NCBI RefSeq assembly: GCF_024713945.1
Contig: NC_134678.1
Location: forward strand, 4,402,001-4,466,000
DNA from: Dermatophagoides farinae
Lineage: Eukaryota > Arthropoda > Arachnida > Sarcoptiformes > Pyroglyphidae
Direction of reading: 5' to 3'
Length of the DNA stretch: 64,000 nt
Shown in pieces: positions 40,701 through 52,517 of this stretch (its first letter is position 1; each line of letters starts with the position of its first letter). The notes under the pieces are model-generated. The model had not been told where the DNA came from. It worked only from the letters and a program-made list of their open reading frames with translations, and searched no databases. The translations under genes and the position numbers were made by a program.

Positions 40701-43506
40701 TGACTGTTGTTATTGTCGTCTTTTATTTGTGATTTGTTGTGTTTCATTCGAATCGGTTCCATAGAATGTTAGTGTTACATTTGATTTGAACAGTGCATTT
40801 TTCGTACAATTGGGTTTTATCATCAAAAAGGAATAATTCTTGGCATCGGATAACTAGGCTTCACGCTAGTCTTAACGTTATATCTTTCTTTTTAATTGGA
40901 ACGATTTGAGCCGTCCACCCACTATGCCGACTTTTGCGATGGATGTCCATCTCTAAAAGTTCTTTGATTTCCTTTCTGGCCATATCCATGACTGCAACGG
41001 GAAAACGTTCTTCTTGAAACCACTTCTTCTTGAACAACTTCTTGATGTTAATTTCTTCATCTTCGCTAGCTTCAGCCAACCAAAAACCATGAGAAATTTA
41101 TCTCGGAAAAAACCATTGATAGATCAGGAATGGAATTTTTTGAGCCAGATAATATGTTAGTCCATGAACGGACTTTGGCCAACGCTCCAAGAATGTGATT
41201 TTATTGCAAGCGATTTCACAAGTAAAAACAAATAGTTTAAAAGTAACACTAGTCATTTAAATAATAAAATAAAAGTAAAAATCTAATTATGGAACACCCA
41301 TACTACTAAATTTTATTAGAACTAAGATTCAATGAGAATTTTTTTTCTATTCATGATTTTTAAGAATTTTTTTTTCTATTAGAAAAAACTGAAATTTTAG
41401 GCATTATACAAATGATGAAGTTTATCAATTTTATTTGTGTATAAGAAAAAAAAAGATAGATATCTATTTTGCAACAATTTTTATTCATTGTCAAATCTTT
41501 TTTATTTTATTCATCACAATCGCGATTGGTAATAATGATAATAACCAGTAATGATGACATTGAAATGAAAAATTTGGCCAAAAATCAAACATGAAATTGT
41601 GGAAAATATCTCATCAAAATAAGATGGATAAATTTTTTTTTCAGACTTAATATCTCAAATTTCAATACGGATGAAAAAAAATTGTTCATCATTTATCAAT
41701 CATAATAATCATTGAACAATCACGTGCAATTTGAATTTGGAGAAAAGAACTTTGAAATGTCTGAATGGTTTGAAATATTTTTTTTTATCAATTGTGAAAC
41801 AAGATGTTTCCGGATTATCATCTGTCGATCGATCGATTTATAATCAAACGGCTTAGAAATATATTATATTAATGCCAAATAGGTTAGTAGGTATATGACA
41901 GTGTTTTTAAACCTAAACTAACGATTATTTTTTTTTTTTTTTGATGATACGATAACGGATAGGCACAATTTTCAATGATGAAAATGAATTTATCTACTAA
42001 AGAAAATGAATCAAATCAGAATTTTATCAACAATCAATCAATCGATGAATGAATGTTGTAGTTGTTGTTTTAGAATGCAAGTGAAAAAAAATGGGAAGTT
42101 TCATTAAAAACTTTTGAAAAAAAATAACCAAAAATTTATTTTCAATATTTGAAGACCAAGAAAAAAATCTCTCATCAATAACAACGAACAATTTTTGGAA
42201 AATAATTTATCGCCTATGTGGTGACACTACAACTGCTAATTTTTTTTTTTATTCTCGCTTGCCACCGGAAAATTGTATCATTGTATACAGATGACATTGT
42301 TTTAAGCAAAATGGTGTTTTCATTTTTTTTTTCATTAGAAAGGATTTTTTTTCAATAAACAATGTCATTCATTGTACATTTTATTATTTTTTTTTTAAAT
42401 AAAATGATAAATCATAGAAAACTAGCGAGAAAAATCCAATTTTTGTGATCATAAATATCAGTGAATGGCAATATCTATTAGTGGGTGGAATATAATAATA
42501 ATAATGTATTCATAAAACCCTTCAAAAAAAAAACTCATTTAGCAAAATCTAAAAGTAAATCTTCACAATTTAAGAGAGGAGTGTCTTGCAAATATTTTCA
42601 TTACCAGAAAAAAAAACAAATATTTGAATCTATAAAGTTTTTCTCATCATTTTTTTTTCTTGTTTAGTTACAGAAAAAAATGGGCATAGAAAAATTGAGT
42701 AAATCATTCAATCAATTGATTGATCGATCGATAGATTGTATGGATAAGATTAGACACACATCAATAAATGCAAAGAATTGCGTAATACATTCCCATGTAT
42801 CAAATTGATCTAAAATTGTTAATAATTAATATAGAAAAAAATCAAATAACTATGCTATATGCTAAAACTGACTGCTTGATGTCTGTATACTTGATTTGCT
42901 TATCTACATTCATTCATTCATTCATTAGAACAATATATACAATAATAATATGCTATGGAAAAACTCATTATCATCAAATTGATTGATTCGATTGTATTGA
43001 AACACTCAAAATATATAGTAAAAAATTGCCTCAAATTGGTTATGATAGACAAGTGTGATAATGGATGCGGGTGCGTGTGTGTATTTGGGTATTCAAAAGT
43101 ACCTTTAAAAATTATATGGAGTACATTTGATACAAATCATCGAACAGTTTAGAAATTTGAGCCAAATTCATTAATATCGACACAAAAGAATAACATTAAA
43201 ATCCATTGATCTTATGGTCAAATTATAAACAAAATAAACAAAGTCATTGTCATTGTTGTCAATAATTTTTAGAACAATTTCAATCAAAATCACTAAAAAT
43301 CAAAATATAAATATAAAGGTGAAAAAAAAACAATTTTTGAAAAGCATAATGAAAAAAACGTGCCTGATTCACTATATGATGATGATGATGATGATAATGA
43401 AACTGTGATGAGTCAATCATCAAGTATCATGTACTAAAGAAATAAACAAAACAAAACAAAAAATTCAATACAAAACTTACCTTTCATTTTAATCATTTAT
43501 TATGCT
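34747..43506 (-). CDS. two-zinc-finger GATA transcription factor (GATA4/5/6-like)
   Basis: Secure exons: 35961-37220, 35770-35894 and 34747-35706. The first of these has an open frame past 37161 to an acceptor-like AAATAG at 37221 and needs a phase-1 upstream exon. A 16-bp exon at 43491-43506 (ATG, five codons plus G, then GTAAGT) fits exactly, giving 786 aa; that link is inference. The N-finger (about 422-446) is CVNC-x17-CNAC with [19 protein letters not shown]; the C-finger (477-501) is CSNC-x17-CNAC, followed by the basic tail IQTRKRKPK. The serine-threonine N-finger core resembles GATA4/5/6 and arthropod pannier/serpent. Flanks are long Ser/Gln/His/Ala-rich regions including a poly-Ala run. 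Such factors bind WGATAR sites and direct heart, blood, gut or dorsal fates. Each finger lies in its own exon, so an isoform lacking the N-finger is conceivable, but skipping 125 bp would shift the frame. Confidence 0.88.
37221..38019. other. intron sequence next to the GATA exon
   Basis: AT-rich, no coding sequence recognised. It directly precedes the GATA coding exon and would include the acceptor polypyrimidine stretch (37238-37256 read on the minus strand). Confidence 0.4.
38020..40641 (-). pseudogene. decayed Asn/Gln-rich gene, function unrecognised
   Basis: Protein-like sequence runs along the minus strand but switches frame and crosses stops many times. Segments in order: [20 protein letters not shown]... 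ending in a double stop near 40487; [12 protein letters not shown]...DYEDYLE (40440-40345, one stop); the 40364-39615 frame, where one missing A in an A-run near 39706 would join DEDDDK to [26 protein letters not shown]... to a stop at 39424 and beyond it [35 protein letters not shown] with DIFDKICAV (38720-38402); then, after a frame change, [20 protein letters not shown] (38340-38260). The last piece is [19 protein letters not shown], ending at 38020. The IKTE string is a sumoylation-type motif, and the composition suggests a transcriptional regulator. I cannot name the family. Nearby genes are intact, so these lesions are unlikely to be only sequencing error. Confidence 0.6.
40820..41090 (-). 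pseudogene. gypsy-type reverse transcriptase fragment
   Basis: The frame at 40861-41079 contains [20 protein letters not shown] followed by [19 protein letters not shown]. This is the start of the Ty3/gypsy reverse transcriptase domain, where the family reads E(I/L)xELLxxGI, then S.W.AP.V.VKKKDG..R. After the stop another frame carries YPMPRI, the next conserved block. No LTR, integrase or RNase H is seen. It is a short relic, probably inside the GATA intron. Confidence 0.7.
41091..43490. other. intron/intergenic AT-rich DNA
   Basis: No gene seen. Homopolymer T runs (41931-41942, 42241-42251), CATT repeats (42911-42925) and GAT repeats (43378-43396). If the GATA microexon is right, this is part of its ~6.3 kb first intron. 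Confidence 0.4.
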
Positions 43507-44615
43507 AATATTTATTTGAATGAATTGTTTCAAAGTTATATTGATATATAAAGTCAATCATTATTCTGTAATGAACACATGAATGAAAGCAAATAAATAA
43601 ATTGATGATGAAAAAGGAAATGGGAAAAAAACGAGTACAAACGCAATGTTGATTAGTGTCGCCCTCTAATGGCGCCCATCAGTACAAACATTTTAACATT
43701 CTATAGAATGTGTATTTGAGAGAATTTTAAAAGTTTCAAAATCTTGAAATTCCAATAAAAACAAAACTTACCATCATTAACATAATATTTATTATCACAA
43801 ATTTCAATCATAATTTTCAACTTTTTGAACACTGAATAAATGTTCGCTGCTTGTTCCCACCAATTAGCAACTTAGTTCATTTTGTTAGAATGGTCAATTT
43901 ACAATTCACTTTTTATATTCTCGAAAATGAACTGGGTTCTTCATATGGTTCGTTTGGAATATGAAGTAATTTTTTTCAATTTCTTGTTGAAGTGTAGAAA
44001 AAGGGTTGGTTTTTCTTGGTAAAAAAAAATAGAATAAAATAACGGAATCTATTCATTTATTCATTGAATTTTTTTAGCTTGTCTTTGTTATAATAACGAT
44101 TGGTTTAATCTTTTAATTATAATTACAAATTCGATTCTCTCACGCTTGTACCTACTGAGTGTTAATATTGTGTACTTGTTGTGTGTGTGTGTGTAAAAGT
44201 CAGTGACAGTCATTTTATTTTTATGGTCTTTGTGTTTGTGTTTCGTTTGGTTTTCTAATTAACGACGAGCCAACATTCAATTTTACCAATGACCATGAAT
44301 CAATAATCATACCATTGAATAAACACGCACAAAATCAAGGTCAAGAAGAATTTATGGCACATGAATCAAAATTTAGTCAAAAATTTTTAAATTGATAAAA
44401 CAAACAGCTGTCAATGAATGGGTGGGTTCGATATCAGATTTGATCTGGTTTGGCTTGGCCTGTTTTTTTTCACAGCTTTACTGATTATAATTCATCATCA
44501 TTCGAAGATTGATTGATTGTGAACAAAGATTTTTATCGATTCTTATCTTGTGTATTTTTTGAATTTATTCATACTTTTAATATGATAAGAATATTTATTT
44601 ACTTTTCACCATATA
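43507..44615. other. putative GATA upstream region
   Basis: No coding sequence. A second minus-strand donor-like site (ATG TTA ATG ATG|GTAAG, with GT at 43771) could end an untranslated or alternative first exon of the GATA gene. A TG microsatellite lies near 44180-44194. Confidence 0.35.
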
Positions 44616-44814
44616 CAGTAATACCCCGCTTAACGCGGGGGTTACGTTCCAAAAATTCTGAGCGTTAAGCGAAACAGCGCTAAGCGGGGCTATCTTTACA
44701 TAATGCATTTTTACCCTTCATATACAATGTAACAATGTAATGCAATGTAGGGTAATTATACAGCGTTATATCGAATCAGCGCTAAACGGGGCAGCGTTAA
44801 GCGGGGTATGAGTG
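44616..44814. mobile_element. MITE, Tc1/mariner-pogo type
   Basis: A 199-bp element flanked by TA on both sides (44614-44615 and 44815-44816). Terminal inverted repeats: left CAGTAATACCCCGCTTAACG, right (reverse complement) CACTCATACCCCGCTTAACG. The subterminal motif AGCGTTAAGCG/CGCTAAGCGGGG recurs internally in both orientations. There is no open frame, so it is non-autonomous. The CAGT start, TA duplication and CCCCGCTTA core resemble pogo/Tigger-derived MITEs. Its GC-rich ends stand out sharply from the AT-rich surroundings. Confidence 0.85.
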
Positions 44815-44866
44815 TATTAGTAGTGTGATAGCAAGAACAGCAAATAATTTTTCTGATGTCTGAATT

Positions 44867-45902
44867 TTAAAGCCGTTTATTTTCGGATCTTGGTTGATGT
44901 GATTGATCCCAGTCATAATAATTATCATCGGCTGTAATGCCCATACGAAATAAGACATATCGAAATTGGCTTATTATCTGACGATAGGGTGGGCGTTCAT
45001 TGAAACGAATTTTCTTCACAATTTCAAGAAAATTCTCATATTCAACTGGCATATTTGAACAAAGTTCTTTACTTGTTGTCGTCATTTTGATTATACCGAT
45101 CTGTTTGGTTCTTTCACGTAAATCAGCAACGTTCAATCCTTGCCATGGTAATTGGCCTTTATGTAGAAAGATGATCATATAAATTATAGCTTCAAGATCA
45201 TCTCGTCGACTCAATTCACGGCCCACATGATTATTGACACTAATATAACGTGCTGTTCCCGTTACGCCTTTACCTTCCACATAGCTAATATGTCGATTAT
45301 CTTCATTAATATATCTTTTGCAAAATCCTAAATCTATCGCCAACACAAGAAAATAAAGGTTAAATAAACAAAAACAAAAGTCAATTTTTAAAAATTGTCA
45401 TACCAATCATATGGACTGTAGCCCATTTTGACGTATTGGGTTGACCGAATAGGAAATTGTCTGGTTTCACATCACGATAAATGATACCTTGACTATGTAT
45501 ATATTCGAAAATATTGAGCATTTGTATCATTAATTTGGTGGTCGTAACCAAACCAAAATGACCACCACAAATTTGATTCATTTTCAATAAAGATGGCCCA
45601 AGTAGATCCATTACAAGTGCACTATAATTTTTACAAGGACCAAAATAATGTATTTTTGGTATAAAAATCATATAGTTTCCTAATGTTTTATAAAATCCAT
45701 ATTCCAATGGTAATTGTGGTTTATCAATATCGGCTCTTTCAACTTTGATGGCTACTTTTTCTCCAGTTTCATTGTTTGTACCGATATAAAGTGAACCGAA
45801 CGATCCACCGGTTACATAAAAGCCAATTGTGAAATTTGAATTTCCAACACGTTGATTGACCAATATAGCTGAATCGCTGGATGTATCCTGCGAGGTTGCC
45901 AT
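44867..45902 (-). CDS. divergent casein kinase 1 family protein kinase
   Basis: Exons 45404-45902 and 44867-45333 join in phase 1 (ATT G|AT) across a 70-bp intron; 321 aa, essentially only a kinase domain. The glycine loop is VTGGSFGSLYIG (30-41), the ATP-binding Lys is Lys53 (VAIKVE), and the CK1 hallmark LGPSL is at 101-105. The catalytic loop is YRDVKPDNFL (142-151) and the metal-binding motif is IDLGFCKRY (166-174). ARYISVNNHVG and SRRDDLEAIIYMIIF with LPWQGL are CK1-specific. The usual HRD is YRD and DFG is DLG, while Lys53, Asp144 and Asp167 are kept, so activity is plausible. There is no C-terminal regulatory tail. It is a Ser/Thr kinase of the CK1 branch outside the canonical alpha/delta/epsilon/gamma groups. 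Confidence 0.88.
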
Positions 45903-46275
45903 TTGTCACGTATGCATATTGTTTTCTTAGTACATATCATTTATAATCATTTACATCCTGTATTGTTAGAACCTTAATTCAATTGAGAATAACAAAAAAA
46001 AGAAATTTTTCATTTCAATTTGGCCGATTGATCTTAATTTGATTTTCGAAATCTAATAATCGATTGTTGATTGATAAGAACTCAAGCATCATCCAGATTT
46101 TAGTGTTCGTTAAATACATCTCCGGTTCCATATCACAACATGAGCATTATCAGAGAAAACGTTTTTTAATTGTTTTTTTTTTTTTTTTTTGGTTTATACG
46201 GATCAAACATAGGGGATTTCAAAAATAGAAAAAAAATCATCTAAAAAAAGTCTGGAAACAACAATCAAAAGAAAA
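45903..46275. other. divergent promoter between CK1 and secreted helical gene
   Basis: About 370 bp separating divergent starts. It is AT-rich with a T-run at 46171-46190. No TATA box that I would defend. Confidence 0.4.
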
Positions 46276-47151
46276 ATGGATTTGAAAAATCTGTTTTGCA
46301 TCATCTTTTCGACCTCTATATTTTTCATTGGCTACTGTTCAGCAGATTATGGTAAGTTCGTTATTCATTCATAGTCAAATCTTTTTAAATTGAAATATAT
46401 TTTGCCCATGTGAGTAGAAGATTTGAAAACCTTATCATTGAAAATTGGCGAAATGAAATGCCTAAATGTGCCTAATATATCGGAATTTCTTTGGAATTAT
46501 CATTCGTTAAAAAATCAACCAAATTTTGGTGACAATTATGATGAATTACAATCATTGTTGGCTCAGACAAAAGTCTTATATTCAGCTTTGAATGATCAGA
46601 TTAGTTACTATGCTCAATCTGAACACCAAATACAATTTTCCAATCAAAATTATTTCAATCTAATGATCTATTGGCATATACGTTCGATACAATGTCAAAG
46701 TTTATATATGGTATTCAAATGGATCGAACAAGATCTGCTACGATTTCGTGAGGACCATTCATCCATTCTTCGTGAGGTATTTGATGATGGCCAATTTCAG
46801 ATGAAAATGTCGAATTATATTGAAAAACATTATTTGACCGATCTGGAAATATTCAATCAATTGGATTATGATATATTTGATTTTGTTCGAAAAGCAGCCA
46901 AACATGTTGATAAAAATAGCATTATCAATCGACTACAAAAACTACATCAATTATTTGATGAGATAAATGATGGTCTTACCAAAGACATAATTTCACCGGC
47001 ACATGATGAACTATATAAAAATGGATTAGATTTTTCTATGCCAAAGTCATGTATTGATCTCTTCGACACTTGGCTATTACCGATGGTTAACCGATTTTAT
47101 GCGTCAATTTCAGGAAACATTCCAGAAACATTATCCTTGATTAATGATTAA
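46276..47151 (+). CDS. secreted alpha-helical protein, unrecognised family (copy 1)
   Basis: Exon 46276-46351 encodes a signal peptide (MDLKNLFCIIFSTSIFFIGY) and ends in phase 1 at GTAAGT; exon 46418-47151 follows acceptor GAGTAG (AGAAG two codons on is an alternative). 269 aa. The mature part is soluble, rich in Gln, Asn and aromatic residues and predicted by eye to be helical, with no known domain. Cysteines at 40, 118 and 237; IISP at 216-219. It matches the protein at 55766-56582 in signal exon, intron phase, length, Cys40/Cys118 spacing (78 versus 77) and the [DN]II-x-P...D motif near the end, so the two are probably paralogues. AATAAA at 47189. It lies 1.1 kb upstream of the Der f 1 gene on the same strand. 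Function unknown; secretion is the only safe inference. Confidence 0.75.
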
Positions 47152-47188
47152 CAAATCCATCAATATCCATTATCAATTGATTGAAAAA

Positions 47189-47194
47189 AATAAA
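47189..47194 (+). terminator. polyadenylation signal AATAAA
   Basis: AATAAA 38 bp after the stop codon of the secreted helical gene. Confidence 0.6.
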
Positions 47195-48201
47195 ACTGTG
47201 TACCACAACTGAAAAAATTTTTTAATTCTGTCTATAACAAACTAAATCCAAAACTAGTCAATTTTTTTATCACTAAACCGAAGGTCAAATCATTTTATAT
47301 TTAATTGTTAACCTTGATCAGATCAAGGCGATAACAGTTAATTTTCTTCTGAATGTAAGGAATCGTGAGACAAAATTTTATAGATTCTTTATCTTGATGA
47401 TGATAATTGAATAGAGTGATCATGATTCAAGGATCAATGGTGGTTGAGTATTTCAATGAGATTTCTGGTAGTTTGTTTCATTCATTTTCATTTCATTGAC
47501 ATTCAATGACACCATTGCATACGATTGAATCAGAACAATAAGAAAAAATGAAATTTTTTATTATTGTTTTGACAATTTCTTCAATAACAATTTTGAGCAT
47601 CATGTGGTTTATTTAAATCTTTATTTTGAGATGCATAAAGATTTAATGGGCATCGATGATCTATAACAGAATAATTTTTAAATCATTAGCACATAATTTG
47701 TGAATACATCAAACAAAAGACGTATCATGATGAATTGTGTTCGAATCGTGATTTTAATTCAAACGAATCAAACTTATGATTAAATTCTTTAAAAAATGTA
47801 TTAAATTATGATTTATCGATTGTCACAAGGCCATAATGATAATTTGTTGCTTATCTTAATCCGCTTTTTCGAAATGGGCCAACAATCTTGAGGAATGAAG
47901 AGGATCATCAATCGATTGATTAATTGATATGTTTCATTAATATACACAGGCAATTTGAAAAAAGTGTTGCCCAACCAATAGTTACATACGACGATGGCAA
48001 AGATGATAATGATAGAATCTGATTAAAACAATAATGTCTATAATCGAGTCACCTGAGTGTGTAAATTAGATAACAAAGATGATGGCTATGAAAAGGAAAA
48101 AACCAATTGAAATCCAGGATATATAATCGATTAATGGGCTGACAAAACTTATGATAACGATATTTCATCATTTACATTTGCAATTTGTAAATCATCCGAT
48201 T
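47195..48201. other. spacer upstream of the Der f 1 gene
   Basis: About 1 kb of AT-rich DNA without coding sequence. It must contain the upstream promoter of the Der f 1 gene. No conserved operator is recognised. Confidence 0.45.
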
Positions 48202-48208
48202 TATATAA
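48202..48208 (+). promoter_or_regulatory. TATA box of the Der f 1 gene
   Basis: TATATAA 87 bp upstream of the ATG. The paralogue has TATAAAA at 50851, 70 bp before its ATG, supporting a shared TATA-driven promoter type suited to abundant gut expression. Confidence 0.6.
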
Positions 48209-48288
48209 ATACCATTGGAATCCATTCATTCATTATCATTGTGATTTTTTCTTTCTTTTTTTCCATCAAAATTAAAAATTCATCAAAA

Positions 48289-49558
<1,270 letters not shown>

Positions 49559-49592
49559 ACATTTGAAATTGAATATATTTATTTGTTTTCAA

Positions 49593-49598
49593 AATAAA
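49593..49598 (+). terminator. polyadenylation signal AATAAA
   Basis: AATAAA 35 bp after the Der f 1 stop codon. Confidence 0.65.
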
Positions 49599-49739
49599 AA
49601 CAACTACTCTTGCGAGTATTTTTTACTTTTATTTTTGTTTTGGTTTCGGCTTTTATGATATTGTTTCCGTCTTCTAGGATACCTATAGGTATCTATATCT
49701 GTTTTCGTTAATCATGGCGCCAAATGTTATTGGCCTATT

Positions 49740-50100
49740 TTTCCTATAGTTGATAGTCCAATACGTTTCTTTTATGATTACATAAATCTCTTAATGCCTC
49801 TTGGTCTTGAACGGTTAGGCTATCTTTTTTGGAGAATCGATTACCACATATTCGACACATAAAAATATTCCTAGCTTTATGATTTAAGATGAGCATTAAG
49901 TTCATAGTGACTTTCAAACCTATATGTACATTTGGGGCAGGGAAATTTCGACATGTTCTTCAACGCTAATGATGGATTTTTATAGGCATTTTATATGGAT
50001 TTCATCGACGACGCATCCTGCCGATGTGGTTTTAACCATATGTCATCGTCTAATTGCCCTTCACCTTTTAAACATTAATGCATTCGACTGGACAATGTTA
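49740..50100 (-). pseudogene. C2H2 zinc-finger gene remnant (lola-like)
   Basis: On the minus strand WLKPHRQDASSMKSI, a stop, NPSLALKN and then KFPCPKCTYRFESHYELNAH with LKS form a C2H2 finger whose second His is lost at a stop. A +1 shift continues it as HKARNIFMCRICGNRFSKKD, a second CxxC, then ...DLCNHKRNVL. The two-finger arrangement with a short aromatic/CPxC start resembles the C-terminal finger exons of BTB-zinc-finger genes such as longitudinals lacking. At least one stop and one frameshift make it non-functional. It sits between the two group 1 protease genes and points the opposite way. Confidence 0.6.
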
Positions 50101-50850
50101 ATACTGATTATTTGACACAATTCACCAGAGATTCAAAAATTAATTTAAAACAAATGTAAACAACAGATATATTATTATTTTCGTTTTTGTTTATTGTATC
50201 TAATTTATAAATTGTTGTTATATCCGTGAATTTGTTTGCTCAGGTGGAACCCAGAATTTTTTTCTTCATATTCAGTTAATGGAGGGGCCCGCGTCGCTAG
50301 TGCAAGCTATTGTTGTTAGCGCCCAGGGCTCATGGATTGGTTGATCCGCCTCTGTGTTGAATTAAAATGAATTAAGTGAATGAATGAAATGCCAATATGA
50401 AATTCGTATAAAAGAACAATTGGAAGAAAAACAATTAGCCATTTCAAACCAACTAGCCGGTCTTTACTTCCACAATGCATTTTCTGTCTCGTCTGTTTCG
50501 TTAAGTGGGTAAAGACTGTGCCAATCAATCTGTCAATAGTGTCCGTTTCCCAACATTGCTGCGAACTTATTACGATGACGATGCAATACATCGTAGTTTA
50601 TTACATGTATGTTGACAAGGAAGTTTAAGATCAAACCGGAATTTAGGTTTTTTTTATTTTAAACCTTGAATTAATTGTCTTGGCAAAGTTTTATCTTCAC
50701 ATCAATTTGCGATAATGAAAAGGATTTTTAAAAATCGATTAATTTTTGATATAGAGAGAGATGGCTAATAATGATTCCACTTATAATCATCTTAAATCGA
50801 TATCAAGCTATTATAATGATCTAATATCTAAGATATGATGGTCTTGTTCT
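50101..50850. other. spacer upstream of the broken protease gene
   Basis: Mostly without recognisable genes. A short GC-richer patch (50278-50345) and a 91-codon minus-strand frame (50316-50591) show no known domain. They may be the rest of the inserted zinc-finger or transposon debris. Confidence 0.35.
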
Positions 50851-50857
50851 TATAAAA
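50851..50857 (+). promoter_or_regulatory. TATA box of the broken group 1 paralogue
   Basis: TATAAAA 70 bp before the ATG at 50921, in the same position class as in the Der f 1 gene. Confidence 0.5.
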
Positions 50858-50920
50858 ACAACATTGTTCATTTGATGGGATTATATTTTTTTGCCATCGT
50901 CATTGCCATTGAAAAACAAA

Positions 50921-52128
50921 ATGAAATTCATTCTTACATTGTTGATTTTGGGTTCTGTAGCCGTGAATGCTCGGCCATCTTCGATCGAAACGTTTCAACA
51001 ATTCAAAGTTTGTATAATCCAAATAAATCATTTCATTTATACGATTCTTTATTTTTTCCCATTTTAGAGAGCATTCAATAAACAATATGAGAGCGTTGAT
51101 CAAGAGGAAATTGCACGGCAAAATTTTCTTGATTCATTGAAATTTGTTCAAACACATGATAATGCTGCAATCAATTCATTCTCAGATTTGGTATGTACAA
51201 AATGAAAGTTAATTTCATACAAAAAATGATCGTGATTTATTTTTAGTCAACCGAGGAATTCAAAGCCAAATTGATGATGAGTGATGAAACTTTTGAACAA
51301 ATTACAGCTGGTGTTATCGACGATGATGGTGTACGTGGCTGTGAAATTACACAGAAAAATGTTCCAGCCAGTCTTGATCTCCTGTCAATGGGTTATGTGA
51401 CATCAGTCAAATCACAAGGTCCATGCGGTAGTTGCTGGGCTTTCTCCTGTATTGCTTCGGTTGAATCAGCATATCTAGCAACCAAAAATCAATCCTTAAA
51501 TCTTTCGGTACAAAACCTTATGAATTGTGCATCTACTCATGGTTGCCATGGTGAAGCACCACCAACAGCATTTAAATATCTCCAAAAAACAGGTGTTGTA
51601 GACGCCAAAGTCTATCCATATTTTCCTAGTGTGAGTTCCATTTCTGGTTGAATAATATTTTATATTGAATAATTTACATTGTAGGAAGAGCCATGTCGTT
51701 AACGTTATTACGAACATTCAACACATTATCATATCAAAGATTTTTGTCACATATATCCGGTCAATGAAGGAAATTTGAAACAAATTTTGGCGCAAAACCA
51801 TACTGCCATTTCGGTCATCATTGGCATTAAAGATCTTTCGGCTTTCCGTCATTATAAGTATGTTAATTTTATTATCCTTCCGTATTTATCATTATTAACC
51901 AAAACTATTTCATACAACAGCGGTAACTCCATAATGCGTGAAGATAATGGTAGTCAAGTCACTTATCATGCTGTGAACGTTGTCGGCTATGGTAGCGAAA
52001 ACGGTGTCGATTATTGGAATGTTAAAAATAGTTGGGGACAATCGTGGGGACAGAAAGGTTTTTTCCGTATGGAAATGAACAAAGATTTGATGGGCATCGC
52101 TGATTGGGCCTATGTTGTAACCGTTTAA
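50921..52128 (+). pseudogene. group 1 cysteine protease paralogue with one in-frame stop
   Basis: Exons 50921-51007, 51068-51190, 51247-51630, 51685-51857 and 51921-52128 line up with Der f 1. The signal peptide is MKFILTLLILGSVAVNA. The propeptide is followed by Cys133 (GPCGSCWAF), His272 ([11 protein letters not shown]) and Asn292 (KNSWGQSWG), all in frame. The final exon is 208 bp, as in Der f 1. A TAA at 51700-51702 (codon 204) lies in the fourth exon, right after EEPCR, and would leave a 203-residue product lacking His and Asn. Everything after it ([11 protein letters not shown] onward) is conserved and in frame. No alternative acceptor that skips it is obvious. The Der f 1 intron at 48944-49001 is absent here. 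It is either a young pseudogene, a segregating null allele or a base error. It diverges from Der f 1 at many positions, so it is not a recent copy. Confidence 0.85.
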
Positions 52129-52517
52129 TTATTACATTTATCATGAAGAAATTTGATTCGACAACACATAATTTTGACAAACACATTTTTTCAACCATCA
52201 AATTCGAGTCAAAATTTTCTCCAAAATTGAAATAATTTAAGAAAAGAAAGAATAAAATTGACAAAAAACTATTAATGAATTATTTATTGAATTTTGTGAA
52301 TAAATTTGATAAGAATGGAATTTCTTAAATGGATATGATCACAATGTTGAATGAATGAAAATGCAAATCTTTTATACAGAATATTATATTATTATAAGCA
52401 ATTTTTAAAATCAAGATTCAAATCATTATGAGATTGAGAAAAACAATCCAGGTTACGATATGCATATTTGTGATGATATAACGAAAGAAAAAATTAATTC
52501 AACAGTATATGCAAGGC
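52129..52517. other. convergent 3' spacer
   Basis: AT-rich; holds AATAAA near 52251 for the protease paralogue and the 3' region of the LRR gene on the other strand. Nothing else seen. Confidence 0.45.

Noticed and set aside
50316-50591. 91-codon minus-strand frame between the protease genes
   Set aside because: No domain recognised; possibly transposon or zinc-finger debris, but not supportable as a gene.
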